DNA of 20,423 bases from an uncultured Eudoraea sp. (GTDB lineage: Bacteria > Bacteroidota > Bacteroidia > Flavobacteriales > Flavobacteriaceae), in the NCBI GenBank assembly GCA_905479615.1, contig CAJQNH010000076.1, forward strand, positions 1 to 20,423, given 5' to 3'. The notes beneath the pieces are model-generated. The model was not told the DNA's origin and searched no databases. It saw only the letters and a list, made by a program, of their open reading frames with translations. Positions 7,687-15,092 of this stretch are shown here, piece after piece. The position numbers were made by a program, and so were the translations under genes. The number at the start of each line of letters is the position of its first letter. Position 1 is the first letter of the stretch.

Positions 7687-8163
7687 TTAATTCCTGCTAA
7701 TTTCAAGAATATCGAATTTTAGCGTGCCATTTGGCACTGTAATTTCGGCAACATCGCCTACTTCTTTACCAAGAAGGCCCTTGCCAATAGGCGAAGTAAC
7801 AGAAATTTTTCCGGCCTTCAAATCGGCTTCACTTTCAGCTACAAGAGTGTAGCTGATTTCCATCCCATTTTGTTGGTTCTTCAGTTTTACTGTTGAAAGC
7901 ACTAAAACCTTAGAAGTATCTAGTTGAGATTCATCAATTAATCTGGCATTGGACAGAGTTTCCTCCATTTTAGATATCTTTAATTCTAGTAATCCCTGTG
8001 CCTCTTTAGCGGCATCATACTCAGCATTTTCAGATAAATCACCTTTATCTCTGGCATCAGCGATTGCCTGTGAAGATTTAGGTCTTTCGACATCTCTCAA
8101 GTAGTTTAATTCTTCTTTGAGTTTTTTTAATCCTTCAGCCGTGTAATAAGATACATTACTCAT
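7687..8163 (-). CDS. greA: Transcription elongation factor GreA
   Basis: GreA enters the secondary channel of RNA polymerase and stimulates cleavage of backtracked RNA. The 158-residue length is normal. The N-terminal coiled coil contains the conserved tip GDLSENAEYDAAKEAQ with acidic catalytic residues Asp42 and Glu45, and the C-terminal FKBP-like domain carries SVTSPIGKGLLGKEVGD. It is preceded by a long structured leader (8164-8348) and followed by a strong terminator. The HIT gene lies just downstream, probably receiving read-through. Confidence 0.97.
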   Translation of the reverse strand: MSNVSYYTAEGLKKLKEELNYLRDVERPKSSQAIADARDKGDLSENAEYDAAKEAQGLLELKISKMEETLSNARLIDESQLDTSKVLVLSTVKLKNQQNGMEISYTLVAESEADLKAGKISVTSPIGKGLLGKEVGDVAEITVPNGTLKFDILEISRN

Positions 8164-8215
8164 AACTACATTATTTATTGAACATTTTAAGCATGTCCAA
8201 AATCATTAAACAATA

Positions 8216-8348
8216 AATCCTACGAAAACGCAGGATTAGTTTAAACTGTCATTTTGATTTAACTAATTTAAGATAAACACATTAAGTGGAGCTATTCATC
8301 AAAATGAAGTTTAACTGATAAGAAAATCCCCTTTTTTAAAGAGGATTT
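8216..8348 (-). ncRNA. Structured greA leader / candidate leader-derived small RNA
   Basis: Three successive stems read as minus-strand RNA. Stem 1 (8348-8324) has arms AAATCCTCTTT and AAAGGGGATTT, 11 pairs including one G-U. Stem 2 pairs 8316-8298 with 8258-8239: ten perfect pairs (TCATTTTGAT with ATCAAAATGA) extended by AGTTAAACT against AGTTTAAACT with two small bulges, and a ~39-nt apical region. Stem 3 (8237-8216) is AATCCTGCG, loop TTTT, CGTAGGATT, nine pairs with one G-U, followed by a U-rich stretch. The non-Watson-Crick positions in stems 1 and 3 are G-U on the minus strand but C-A on the plus strand, favouring minus-strand RNA. Stem 3 could be an attenuator about 52 nt before the greA ATG. 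Confidence 0.55.
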
Positions 8349-8352
8349 AACG

Positions 8353-8360
8353 CAAAGATA
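8353..8360 (-). promoter_or_regulatory. -7 box of greA promoter
   Basis: On the minus strand this reads TATCTTTG, a perfect TAnnTTTG. A start a few bases downstream would fall at about 8348, exactly the 5' base of leader stem 1. This gives a ~185-nt greA leader. Confidence 0.6.
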
Positions 8361-8413
8361 CATATTTTTTGTTCAATTTTGTTTAAGACATCTTAATTGA
8401 ATCACATTATTAT

Positions 8414-8851
8414 ATGAAAAGAATATGCCTTTGGTTAGTTTTTATTTTGCTTCTGGCCTGCAGCAAAGATGAAGAAAACCGCAATCCTTATTTGCCCGAA
8501 GTTGGTTTCAGATTTGAAGCTAATCTTAATTTACCCTTATATAGTCCTTTAACCAACACAGGAAGCGCAATATACATTGACAACCAAGGCGTTGGAATTA
8601 GAGGTGTTTTTGTTATCAATAAGGGTTTTGACCAATTTTTTGCATGGGAAGCCAGTTGCCCTAATCATGCTCCAAACGCCTGTTCTACAATGGATCTTAA
8701 TAGTCAAACTGTAATTTGTTCATGCGAAGATTTTGAATATAGTTTGTTTACCGGACAACAATTAAACAGGCCTGATGACGGGAAACCTTATTATGACCTT
8801 TTGTTTTACAATACTTCATTTGATGGAACAACCGTTGTTATTTCCAACTGA
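8414..8851 (+). CDS. Lipoprotein with degenerate Rieske-like motif
   Basis: This 145-residue protein has a lipoprotein signal peptide with lipobox LLLAC (Cys16), so it is membrane-anchored outside the cytoplasm. The pattern CPNHAPNAC (Cys82, His85, Cys90) followed by CSCEDFEYSLFTGQ (Cys102, Cys104) recalls the two ligand loops of Rieske iron-sulfur proteins (CxH and CxxH followed by GxxF and TG). However, the first loop is CxxH, and the second has Glu105 where the Rieske His is expected. It therefore probably keeps the Rieske fold without a normal 2Fe-2S cluster, or uses altered ligands. It is convergent with the TonB receptor gene (38-bp gap); a functional link is unproven. Confidence 0.75.
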   Translation: MKRICLWLVFILLLACSKDEENRNPYLPEVGFRFEANLNLPLYSPLTNTGSAIYIDNQGVGIRGVFVINKGFDQFFAWEASCPNHAPNACSTMDLNSQTVICSCEDFEYSLFTGQQLNRPDDGKPYYDLLFYNTSFDGTTVVISN

Positions 8852-8889
8852 GACCAAGGTGTAACATCGTAAATTGCTGCTGCATAACC

Positions 8890-11061
8890 TTAGAAATTAA
8901 ATGTTGCTCCCAATAGAAAGTTTATTCCTGCCTGAGGGTAATACCCGGCGCCTTCAATAGTAGTTATTGCTCCAGGATTGGTAAAATCGTCATCATAGGT
9001 AAAAAAGTAGCCGTTGGATACATATTTTGCATCAAATATATTATTTATCAGCCCTGAGAGTACGATACTTTTTATGAATGAATTTGTATTGAAAGTGTAT
9101 TGTATATTAAAATCTGTTTGTGAATAGTCTTCAAGAACAGACCCTTCCGAGTCAATATTTCCCATAAATTGTTTTCCAACATATTTTGTAAGTAACGACA
9201 TTTGAAACTTTTCATTTGGCAAGTACGTTAAAATGTTACCTAGCACAATATCAGGAGAGAAGGCAATATTGGTATTCCCTAAATTTTCTAACTCACCATC
9301 TCTCTCAAAAAGAAAATCAATATTCTTATTTGTACTGAGTGCTATATTGGGTTGTAATTTGAAGCGCTTACCAATGCTCACACTGGCATCAACTTCAAGA
9401 CCAAGACGATAACTATCACCAACATTGGCCCGTAGCGGGGCGCCCACATCATTGAGTTCTCCGGTCAATACTAACTGATCTTTATACCTCATGTAATATA
9501 TATTGGTACTTAGCTGAACAGAAGGGGAGACATACCGCCAACCCAGCTCAAAATCATTCAGTTTTTCTGGTTTAGGATTGCCATTCTCATAATCATTCCT
9601 GTTAGGTTCACGATTTGCTACCGCAAAGGAGAGATATAAATTATTTGAATCATTAAGATCATAGGTGACACCAACTTTAGGATTAAAGAAATTAAATGTA
9701 TCATCCACTATTCCGGTATCAACCCCGTTTGCCTTGTATCGCACAGTTCTAAATTGTAAATCCCCAAAAAGTCTCCAATTTTGAGAAATCTCATAATTTA
9801 TTTTTCCAAACAAATTGAAGTCTGTTTTTTTGGAATCATCATCATAATATCTATCTCTAATCATACTATTTCCGGCAAAACGTGCCCAGATTATTTCTCC
9901 AAAATGATCTCCTTCATAAGAATTCCACCCTCCACCAATGATAAGGCTTATTTTGTCTTTTTCATATTTGGCTGAAAATACAGTTCCATAAAAATCATTG
10001 TCAAGCCAACGACGGCGTATTAAATCTGTGGTATTCACTAACTCTCCATCAACCACTATTGGTGAAAATCCATAGGTTTCAAAATCATCGTCTTCTCTGA
10101 ACTGCTCAAAGTAACCACGTCCTTTGGTATAGTGAAATGCAATATTTGTGCTCCATAAAGGTGATATGGTTTCATTCCAGAGTAGTTGAAAATGATCTTG
10201 TTTATAATTATCTTCTTCCCTGTCATAAAACTGAGTAGTACCATTCTCATCGGTATATATTCCTGCCGGGTTAAAAGTCCTGTCAGTAGCAAGAGTTTCT
10301 GCATCAATACCAAACCATGACTGGTAGGTAATTTCATGTCCTCCAAAAAGGAGTGCTTTAATTAAGGTATTATCATCAACATAAGAACCTTGTAAAAAAT
10401 AGGAGTCCAGTTCAGATGAAGCCCTGTCAACATAGCCATCAGATGTTATTCTGGATAATCTCCCGGAAATTTCAATGTGTTCATTTAACAATCCTGTACT
10501 AAACTTAATATTGTTGCGAAGCGTATTAAAACTGCCATAGGAAGATGATATATGCCCATAGGCTTCCAAAGAGGTAGCATCTGTCAACATATTTAAACTT
10601 GCACCAAAAGCCCCTGCTCCATTTGTTGATGTTCCAACTCCCCGCTGTAATTGCAGGCTTTCTGTGGAAGATGCAAAATCGGGCAAATTTACCCAAAACG
10701 TTCCGTGTGATTCAGAATCGTTATAAGGTATTCCATTAATAGTAACATTAACACGGGTAGCGTCACTTCCCCTAACGCGTATACCCGTATACCCTACTCC
10801 GGCCCCAGCATCGGAAGTTGTTACTACCGCAGGTAAAAAGTTCATAAGAACAGGGATATCCTGCCCCAGGTTCCTGGGCATTATTTCTTCTTTTGTTAAG
10901 TTCGAAAACGTTACTGGAGTTTCTTGAGTAACTCTTATGGCTGAAACAAAAACTTCATCTAAAATAATTTTCTTAAGGGTAGTAGTATCAGATTCTTGTT
11001 GTTGAGCATAAGAAATTGCGCCAAAACAAATCAAGAAAAAAAATGGTATAATAGCCTTCAT
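8890..11061 (-). CDS. TonB-dependent outer-membrane receptor, probable thiamine transporter
   Basis: This 723-residue beta-barrel receptor imports a scarce ligand across the outer membrane using TonB energy. A signal peptide (MKAIIPFFFLICFGAISYA) precedes a TonB box (DEVFVSAIR), the plug domain (about residues 50-165, with GIRVRGSDATRVNVTINGIPYNDSES and LQLQRGVGTSTNGAGAFGASLN as landmarks; each run is split here only by position) and a barrel ending in the aromatic TFNF. I use the ATG at 11061; a GTG at 11070 is an alternative. An upstream TPP riboswitch points to thiamine, a thiamine phosphate or a precursor as ligand, as for the TPP-regulated receptors of Bacteroides. It has no N-terminal carboxypeptidase-like domain, and there is no SusD partner, unlike polysaccharide systems. 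Confidence 0.88.
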   Translation of the reverse strand: MKAIIPFFFLICFGAISYAQQQESDTTTLKKIILDEVFVSAIRVTQETPVTFSNLTKEEIMPRNLGQDIPVLMNFLPAVVTTSDAGAGVGYTGIRVRGSDATRVNVTINGIPYNDSESHGTFWVNLPDFASSTESLQLQRGVGTSTNGAGAFGASLNMLTDATSLEAYGHISSSYGSFNTLRNNIKFSTGLLNEHIEISGRLSRITSDGYVDRASSELDSYFLQGSYVDDNTLIKALLFGGHEITYQSWFGIDAETLATDRTFNPAGIYTDENGTTQFYDREEDNYKQDHFQLLWNETISPLWSTNIAFHYTKGRGYFEQFREDDDFETYGFSPIVVDGELVNTTDLIRRRWLDNDFYGTVFSAKYEKDKISLIIGGGWNSYEGDHFGEIIWARFAGNSMIRDRYYDDDSKKTDFNLFGKINYEISQNWRLFGDLQFRTVRYKANGVDTGIVDDTFNFFNPKVGVTYDLNDSNNLYLSFAVANREPNRNDYENGNPKPEKLNDFELGWRYVSPSVQLSTNIYYMRYKDQLVLTGELNDVGAPLRANVGDSYRLGLEVDASVSIGKRFKLQPNIALSTNKNIDFLFERDGELENLGNTNIAFSPDIVLGNILTYLPNEKFQMSLLTKYVGKQFMGNIDSEGSVLEDYSQTDFNIQYTFNTNSFIKSIVLSGLINNIFDAKYVSNGYFFTYDDDFTNPGAITTIEGAGYYPQAGINFLLGATFNF

Positions 11062-11079
11062 TCGTAGCACAAGACGAAT
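11060..11079 (-). promoter_or_regulatory. Hairpin overlapping receptor start codon
   Basis: On the minus strand ATTCGT (11079-11074) and ACGAAT (11065-11060) can form a 6-bp stem with an 8-nt loop. The last two paired bases are the A and U of the receptor AUG. It could reduce translation initiation and be part of the riboswitch output. Confidence 0.35.
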
Positions 11080-11114
11080 AACAGGGGTTCTATTCTAATT
11101 TTTTTGATTTTTTC

Positions 11115-11158
11115 TTTTTCTGAAAAGACAGAAAAAAATCCAAATGGCGATTATCGCC
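11115..11158 (-). promoter_or_regulatory. Hairpins in riboswitch expression platform
   Basis: Immediately after the riboswitch, GGCGAT-A-ATCGCC (11158-11146) forms a GC-rich hairpin, followed 8 nt later by seven T residues (11138-11132). A second hairpin (TTTTTCTG with CAGAAAAA, 11136-11115) overlaps that T-run. The first could act as a weak terminator and the second as a competitor, but the gap before the T-run makes classical termination uncertain. Confidence 0.4.
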
Positions 11159-11290
11159 TCCCTTAGCAGCATTACCTGCCCAGGTTCCTTGGGTATAATC
11201 TCAGCTTATCCTGAAAGTGTTGTAAAAATCGTGTTTAATGTAAACAGATTTGAAGAATACTTTTTTTCAGGAGTTCGCACCCCTTTTGAG
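11158..11290 (-). promoter_or_regulatory. TPP (thi-box) riboswitch
   Basis: The minus strand shows the conserved core in order: GGGGTGC, a P3 arm (TCCTGAAA pairing with TTTCAGGA around a ~45-nt loop), GCTGAGATTATACCC, GAACCTGGGCAGGTAATGC and TGCTAAGGGAG. The outer CTC at 11290-11288 can pair with GAG at 11160-11158 as P1. These are the diagnostic thiamine-pyrophosphate aptamer elements. The element lies ~97 nt upstream of the TonB receptor ATG and should lower its expression when TPP is plentiful. The P3 loop is larger than in the E. coli thiM element. Confidence 0.93.
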
Positions 11291-11296
11291 ATGACA

Positions 11297-11304
11297 CAAA
11301 GTTA
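11297..11304 (-). promoter_or_regulatory. -7 box of riboswitch/receptor promoter
   Basis: On the minus strand this reads TAACTTTG, a perfect TAnnTTTG. Predicted initiation (~11292) falls right at the 5' edge of the riboswitch, so the receptor is its own transcription unit. No clear -33 TTTG is visible. Confidence 0.55.
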
Positions 11305-11324
11305 CGATGGTAGTTCCATTTTTC

Positions 11325-11354
11325 ATAATAAAAATCCAATAATTAAAATTGGAT
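11325..11354 (-). terminator. Terminator after DUF4301 gene
   Basis: ATCCAAT and ATTGGAT (11334-11354) form a 7-bp stem with a 7-nt loop, followed on the minus strand by a T-rich stretch (TTTTTATTATG). It separates the DUF4301 operon from the riboswitch-controlled receptor 45 bp after the DUF4301 stop. Confidence 0.6.
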
Positions 11355-11399
11355 ATAATATGAAAAATTTCTTTCTTCAAAAGGCCAAATTTCTCTCAA

Positions 11400-12941
11400 C
11401 TAAGTTATCTGATGTGTGACCTTTAAGAGGTCGTTTACCGTTTTTACCGGATTAAAAGTAAGTAAGGGAACTTCAACAAATATTGTATTCCAAAAGGCCA
11501 TCGCCCCATTCCAAAGTCCCGGTAATTCAAGGGCCTTAAGCACTTTACCATCTTGTGTTTTTTGTGAGATAAAGCCCTGTTTAGTATCAACAAAATTCAA
11601 AAGGTTATACTTTTCACCTCTAAAATTTCTGACTCCACATACAAGGTCGACCGGGTTAAAATGCGTTGAATTCTTTAAAATAGCATTTTGGCTTTCATTG
11701 GAGGTATCTACCTGTGCAGATTCTACGATTTGCAGTGAAATATGATCATGTGCATCTCTTATCCAAAAAGGACCTCCGCCTGGTTCGCCTTCATTCTTAA
11801 CCATGCCACAAATACGGATGGGTCTATTGATCTTATCTTTTAATATAGCCAATTGCTCGGCGATACTAAAACTTGAAAAACTTTCTAAAAACCTCACATT
11901 GAGATCATTTTCTAAAAACGTTTTGATTTCGTGTAATTGTTCACCATTAATGTCATTTCTATCCAGCTGATCCGCATAGGCAAATGCTTTTTGTTGTACT
12001 TCCAGAAGCAAACCGGCAAGTACCTTTTTACTATTTGCGAGTTCAGCTTCGTGTTTAGGTACTACTACATTATCAATATTTTTAATAAAGATAATATCGG
12101 CATTTTGTTCATTTAAGTTCTCAATAAGTGCTCCATGGCCACCAGGTCTAAATAATAATGAACCGTCATCCTTCACAAAAGGTTCATTATCCGGAGTTAC
12201 TGCCAAAGTATCCGTAGACGGTTTTTGATTTGAATATGTAACTTCAAATTCCGTTTCTGTAGCTTTTGATATCCTGAGGCCAACGGTTTTAAATTCCTGA
12301 GAAAATAAGGATTGGTGCTGTTCTGAAATAGTAAAATGTAATTTTGCAATATTGTTTATGACAGCATAACTGAAAGCTTCTTTTAAATGCTCTTCAAAAG
12401 GAGTAGCAGTAAATTCCCCATAATTGTGAAAGGGTAAAAGTCCTTTCGGGTAAAAACCATAATTAAGGTTTTCTTTCAGCAACATTTCACGTACAAAACG
12501 ACATTTGATGTCCTTGGCTGAACCGGATTTACTTTTTATTCGTTTTTGAACAATCTCGTAAAAAGGAAATTTCTTAATTTGTTTGAAAAAGGTCTTTAAA
12601 TCTGTATCATTTAATCTGTCTACATAGGCATCTACATCTTCGACCTCAGGATCATAATGCTCTAAAAAGTTAAAGAGGGATTTAAACATTCTTGATGCGG
12701 CACCGGACGCCGGAACAAATTTGAGTAAACTTAAAAGTCTTTTTAGTTCTTCGAATTTACCAACTGCCTTTTTCTCCCGAGCTTTACTTAATTTCAAAAT
12801 CCCATCTGAAACTATTGCGGCCTTTTCCAACCGTACAAATGGTATCCCGTCTTTAAAGGTCTCGATCTGATCCAAAACTTTTTCTTTTGAGATTCCTTTT
12901 TCCTGTAGTTGTTGTAAATCCATTGGTGAAAACTCAATCAT
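11400..12941 (-). CDS. DUF4301 protein, nucleotidyltransferase-like
   Basis: This 513-residue cytoplasmic protein matches the DUF4301 family found in Bacteroidota; its biochemical role is not established. The stretch VPASGAASRMFK (residues ~76-87) resembles the nucleotide-binding loop of sugar nucleotidyltransferases (GxGxRM). FRPGGHGALIENL (~266-278) resembles the GHG segment of UDP-sugar pyrophosphorylases, followed by IFIKNIDNVV, as in their metal/nucleotide site. I therefore infer a nucleotidyltransferase-like fold. It is the last gene of a tight cluster with the kinase (ATGA-type overlap), PnuC-family permease and thiamine-binding protein, which suggests a role in cofactor salvage. Confidence 0.82.
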   Translation of the reverse strand: MIEFSPMDLQQLQEKGISKEKVLDQIETFKDGIPFVRLEKAAIVSDGILKLSKAREKKAVGKFEELKRLLSLLKFVPASGAASRMFKSLFNFLEHYDPEVEDVDAYVDRLNDTDLKTFFKQIKKFPFYEIVQKRIKSKSGSAKDIKCRFVREMLLKENLNYGFYPKGLLPFHNYGEFTATPFEEHLKEAFSYAVINNIAKLHFTISEQHQSLFSQEFKTVGLRISKATETEFEVTYSNQKPSTDTLAVTPDNEPFVKDDGSLLFRPGGHGALIENLNEQNADIIFIKNIDNVVVPKHEAELANSKKVLAGLLLEVQQKAFAYADQLDRNDINGEQLHEIKTFLENDLNVRFLESFSSFSIAEQLAILKDKINRPIRICGMVKNEGEPGGGPFWIRDAHDHISLQIVESAQVDTSNESQNAILKNSTHFNPVDLVCGVRNFRGEKYNLLNFVDTKQGFISQKTQDGKVLKALELPGLWNGAMAFWNTIFVEVPLLTFNPVKTVNDLLKVTHQIT

Positions 12942-13501
12942 TTGTCCAGTAGTTTATCGATAGATTTAATGGCTAGCGCAAGCCTTTTACCATTATCCCC
13001 ATTTAAAATAATAAAATTCTTATTATACTTTTCCAATGTTTCCTTGAAATAGAGAAACATTCGTTCGCGTTCATTAGGTTTATCCCTAAGATCGTCTTTT
13101 TCCCAGGGAATATCTATGGAAGTTAGCAAATAAAGATCGTATGTATTCTGCAAAGCGTATTTTTCCAAAACAGGATCGCAATAACCAAGGTAATAGGCTT
13201 CCGAATATACTTTAGTTTCTAAAAGATCTGTATCACAAATAAGAAGCTTATTTGCTTTTTCCGTCAAGGAATTTTCCAATCTAATCTGGCCTTCTGCAAT
13301 GGGTATCAAATCATGAGATTCACAAGTTTTATGTTCTTTATTCCACTTTTCTTGTAAATATTCACGAGCGTATTCCGGCACCCACTCTGTTTGATAGTGA
13401 TTTGCCAGTACCTGAGCCAGGGTAGTTTTACCTGTTGATTCAGGCCCAAACAAAACTACTTTAATAAGGTTAGCGGGCTTTTGTTTAAGTTTTTCTTCCA
13501 T
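12938..13501 (-). CDS. NadR-like P-loop kinase, candidate thiamine or nucleoside kinase
   Basis: This 187-residue cytoplasmic ATPase/kinase has Walker A GPESTGKTT (Lys25, Thr26) and the stretch WVPEYAREYLQ, both typical of the ribosylnicotinamide-kinase domain of NadR and its stand-alone relatives. LLICDTDLLETKVY fits a Walker B-type strand, and DLRDKPNERERMF is the lid-like region. It lacks the nucleotidylyltransferase and HTH domains of full NadR. Beside a PnuC-family permease it would trap the imported vitamin by phosphorylation. Nicotinamide riboside is the classical substrate, but the thiamine-related neighbourhood makes thiamine a serious alternative. It overlaps the permease gene by 46 bp. 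Confidence 0.85.
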   Translation of the reverse strand: MEEKLKQKPANLIKVVLFGPESTGKTTLAQVLANHYQTEWVPEYAREYLQEKWNKEHKTCESHDLIPIAEGQIRLENSLTEKANKLLICDTDLLETKVYSEAYYLGYCDPVLEKYALQNTYDLYLLTSIDIPWEKDDLRDKPNERERMFLYFKETLEKYNKNFIILNGDNGKRLALAIKSIDKLLDK

Positions 13502-14094
13502 GCCATATAGCCATAAAAGGCGATTATGGTAAATAATAAATATTGAAGTGATGTAAAAATAAGTCCTTTATACAAATATAAAGGAACTGAAATTACATCA
13601 CCAATAATCCAATAAATCCAATTTTCGAGCTTTTTTTTTGCCATAAGCCACATCCCAACAAAGAAAATAGCAGTTGTAAGGGTATCCACATAAGCCGTCC
13701 AACTATTAAATTTATCAAAGAAAGTATATACCAGAAAAACAAAAACAACCGCACTAACAAACAGAAATATGGACCATTTTTTCTCTTTTCGGTTCGTTTT
13801 TGTTATCGGGATAAAATGGTCGGCATCTACTTTTCTAGTCCATAAGTACCAGCCTGTAATACTCATGGAAAAATAATACGCGTTTATAAGCATGTCACCC
13901 AATAGCCCATATACCCAAAGAATATATACAAAGATACCAGTGCTGATTATTCCGGTAGGAAATACAAGGATATTTTCTTTTTTTGCATACCACACACTTA
14001 AAAAACCGAAAACAACACCTATCATTTCAAGGATGATTAGAAACGAAGGAGTATCCTGGTATTGGGCAAAAACCCAATCAAAAATCTGGCTCAT
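13456..14094 (-). CDS. pnuC: PnuC/PnuT-family vitamin permease
   Basis: This 212-residue inner-membrane protein has about seven hydrophobic helices. Family landmarks are WYAKKENILVFPTGI, YYFSMSITGWYLW, MWLMAKKKLENWIYWIIGD and LYLYKGLIFTSLQYLLF. PnuC proteins carry nicotinamide riboside by facilitated diffusion driven by intracellular phosphorylation; the PnuT branch carries thiamine. Sequence alone does not let me separate the two. The neighbours (thiamine-binding protein upstream, TPP riboswitch-receptor downstream) favour thiamine, while the NadR-like kinase would fit either. It overlaps the upstream small gene by 17 bp and the downstream kinase by 46 bp. Confidence 0.92.
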   Translation of the reverse strand: MSQIFDWVFAQYQDTPSFLIILEMIGVVFGFLSVWYAKKENILVFPTGIISTGIFVYILWVYGLLGDMLINAYYFSMSITGWYLWTRKVDADHFIPITKTNRKEKKWSIFLFVSAVVFVFLVYTFFDKFNSWTAYVDTLTTAIFFVGMWLMAKKKLENWIYWIIGDVISVPLYLYKGLIFTSLQYLLFTIIAFYGYMAWKKNLNKSPLTLLK

Positions 14095-14338
14095 AATTGC
14101 TTCGGTCTGTTTTTACGATTTTGATATACATTAAACCACTTTCCATCAATTCCAAAGCAAGTTTAATTTCTCTATTAAGCAGTTTCATTATATCATCATA
14201 ATCTCCATAAACCTGAGTACTTAAAGGATTTTCTAAGACGGTAAAACCAGAGGCCCGTATTTTTTTAATAAAACCTATAATTAGTTCTTCGTAATTATCT
14301 TGTAAAGGGGTTAAGGTAAGTTCAACAGATATATTCAT
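14078..14338 (-). CDS. Thiamine-binding protein, MTH1187/YkoF-like
   Basis: This 86-residue protein is similar to the Thiamine_BP (formerly UPF0045/DUF77) family with a ferredoxin-like fold. Diagnostic features are ISVELTLTPL at the start, the ENPLSTQVYGDYDDIMKLL segment in the middle and the final IKIVKTDR. B. subtilis YkoF of this family binds thiamine and HMP. There is no signal peptide, so it is cytoplasmic and might buffer or deliver thiamine. Its end overlaps the permease gene by 17 bp. A 33-bp gap separates it from the phosphopantetheinyl transferase upstream, so the promoter may lie further up. Confidence 0.82.
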   Translation of the reverse strand: MNISVELTLTPLQDNYEELIIGFIKKIRASGFTVLENPLSTQVYGDYDDIMKLLNREIKLALELMESGLMYIKIVKTDRSNYEPDF

Positions 14339-14371
14339 AATTTATAAATTAAAATCCGGCCAATCTTTATA

Positions 14372-15010
14372 TTACTCTTCTTTGGCAATAGCATATACAC
14401 AGGTAAATTCTTCAAATTCCAGAAAAGCAATATCATACTCAGATGTGCATCCATCATATCTGATAATACCTTTAGTAGTATTATCTGTGTTTATAAAATC
14501 TTCAATATAAATATGATTTATAAAACTCAATCCATGGGTGGCATATATCTTATAAAGGGACTCTTTGGCACCCCAAATAATTGTAAGTTTTTTAACAATT
14601 TCTTTTTCGTTCTTAATATTTGCATAGTCCTCCATAGGTGTAAACTTATGTCCAATAACGCTTATCTTATCTCGTTGTTTTTCGATATCAATCCCAACTT
14701 CATCTTTCTGACTTACAATTATTCCTGTAAATTGATATGAATGTGTTATGGAGATATGATTTCCATCTTTTAGATGCGGCTTTCCCGCCTGGTCATAAAA
14801 AAGATCGCTATCTACATAACCCGCCAACCCCATTAAGTGGCGTATGCTTAAAAATCCTCTCCTGTGCAGTTCAGACTTCATACCGTTCACTCTAAGCTGG
14901 CAATTATTGGTAAGCTCAATATTAAAGGAAAGTTCCGTTTCAGACTCTGTAATCTTCCAAATGTATACCTTAGTATATGGGCTTACTGTTATAGTTTTGT
15001 AAAGAGGCAT
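14372..15010 (-). CDS. 4'-phosphopantetheinyl transferase superfamily protein
   Basis: It transfers phosphopantetheine from CoA to a serine of acyl or peptidyl carrier proteins. The 212-residue length fits the Sfp-type class. Motifs are HISITHSY (residues ~85-92), VGIDIEK with metal ligands Asp108 and Glu110, and the hallmark WGAKESLYK (Trp146, Lys149, Glu150, Lys154). I start it at the ATG at 15010; a longer frame up to 15223 would run through the divergent ahcY start and adds no family-like sequence. It could be the first gene of the minus-strand unit continuing into the thiamine-type genes, although its function is unrelated. Confidence 0.9.
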   Translation of the reverse strand: MPLYKTITVSPYTKVYIWKITESETELSFNIELTNNCQLRVNGMKSELHRRGFLSIRHLMGLAGYVDSDLFYDQAGKPHLKDGNHISITHSYQFTGIIVSQKDEVGIDIEKQRDKISVIGHKFTPMEDYANIKNEKEIVKKLTIIWGAKESLYKIYATHGLSFINHIYIEDFINTDNTTKGIIRYDGCTSEYDIAFLEFEEFTCVYAIAKEE

Positions 15011-15092
15011 ACAATATTTTAAGTTATCATTACCTTTGACTAATGAAATTGTAAAAAACATTTCCAGGACGAATGTAAAAAATAAAAAAGAT

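Noticed and set aside
11144..11419. Plus-strand open frame across the region upstream of the TonB receptor
   Set aside because: It reads antisense through the TPP riboswitch core and the DUF4301 terminator, whose conserved bases explain the sequence; the protein has no recognisable features.
15036..15092. TTG-initiated extension of ahcY
   Set aside because: The 19 added residues are Lys/Asn-rich and unlike family N-termini; the ATG at 15093 fits homologues.
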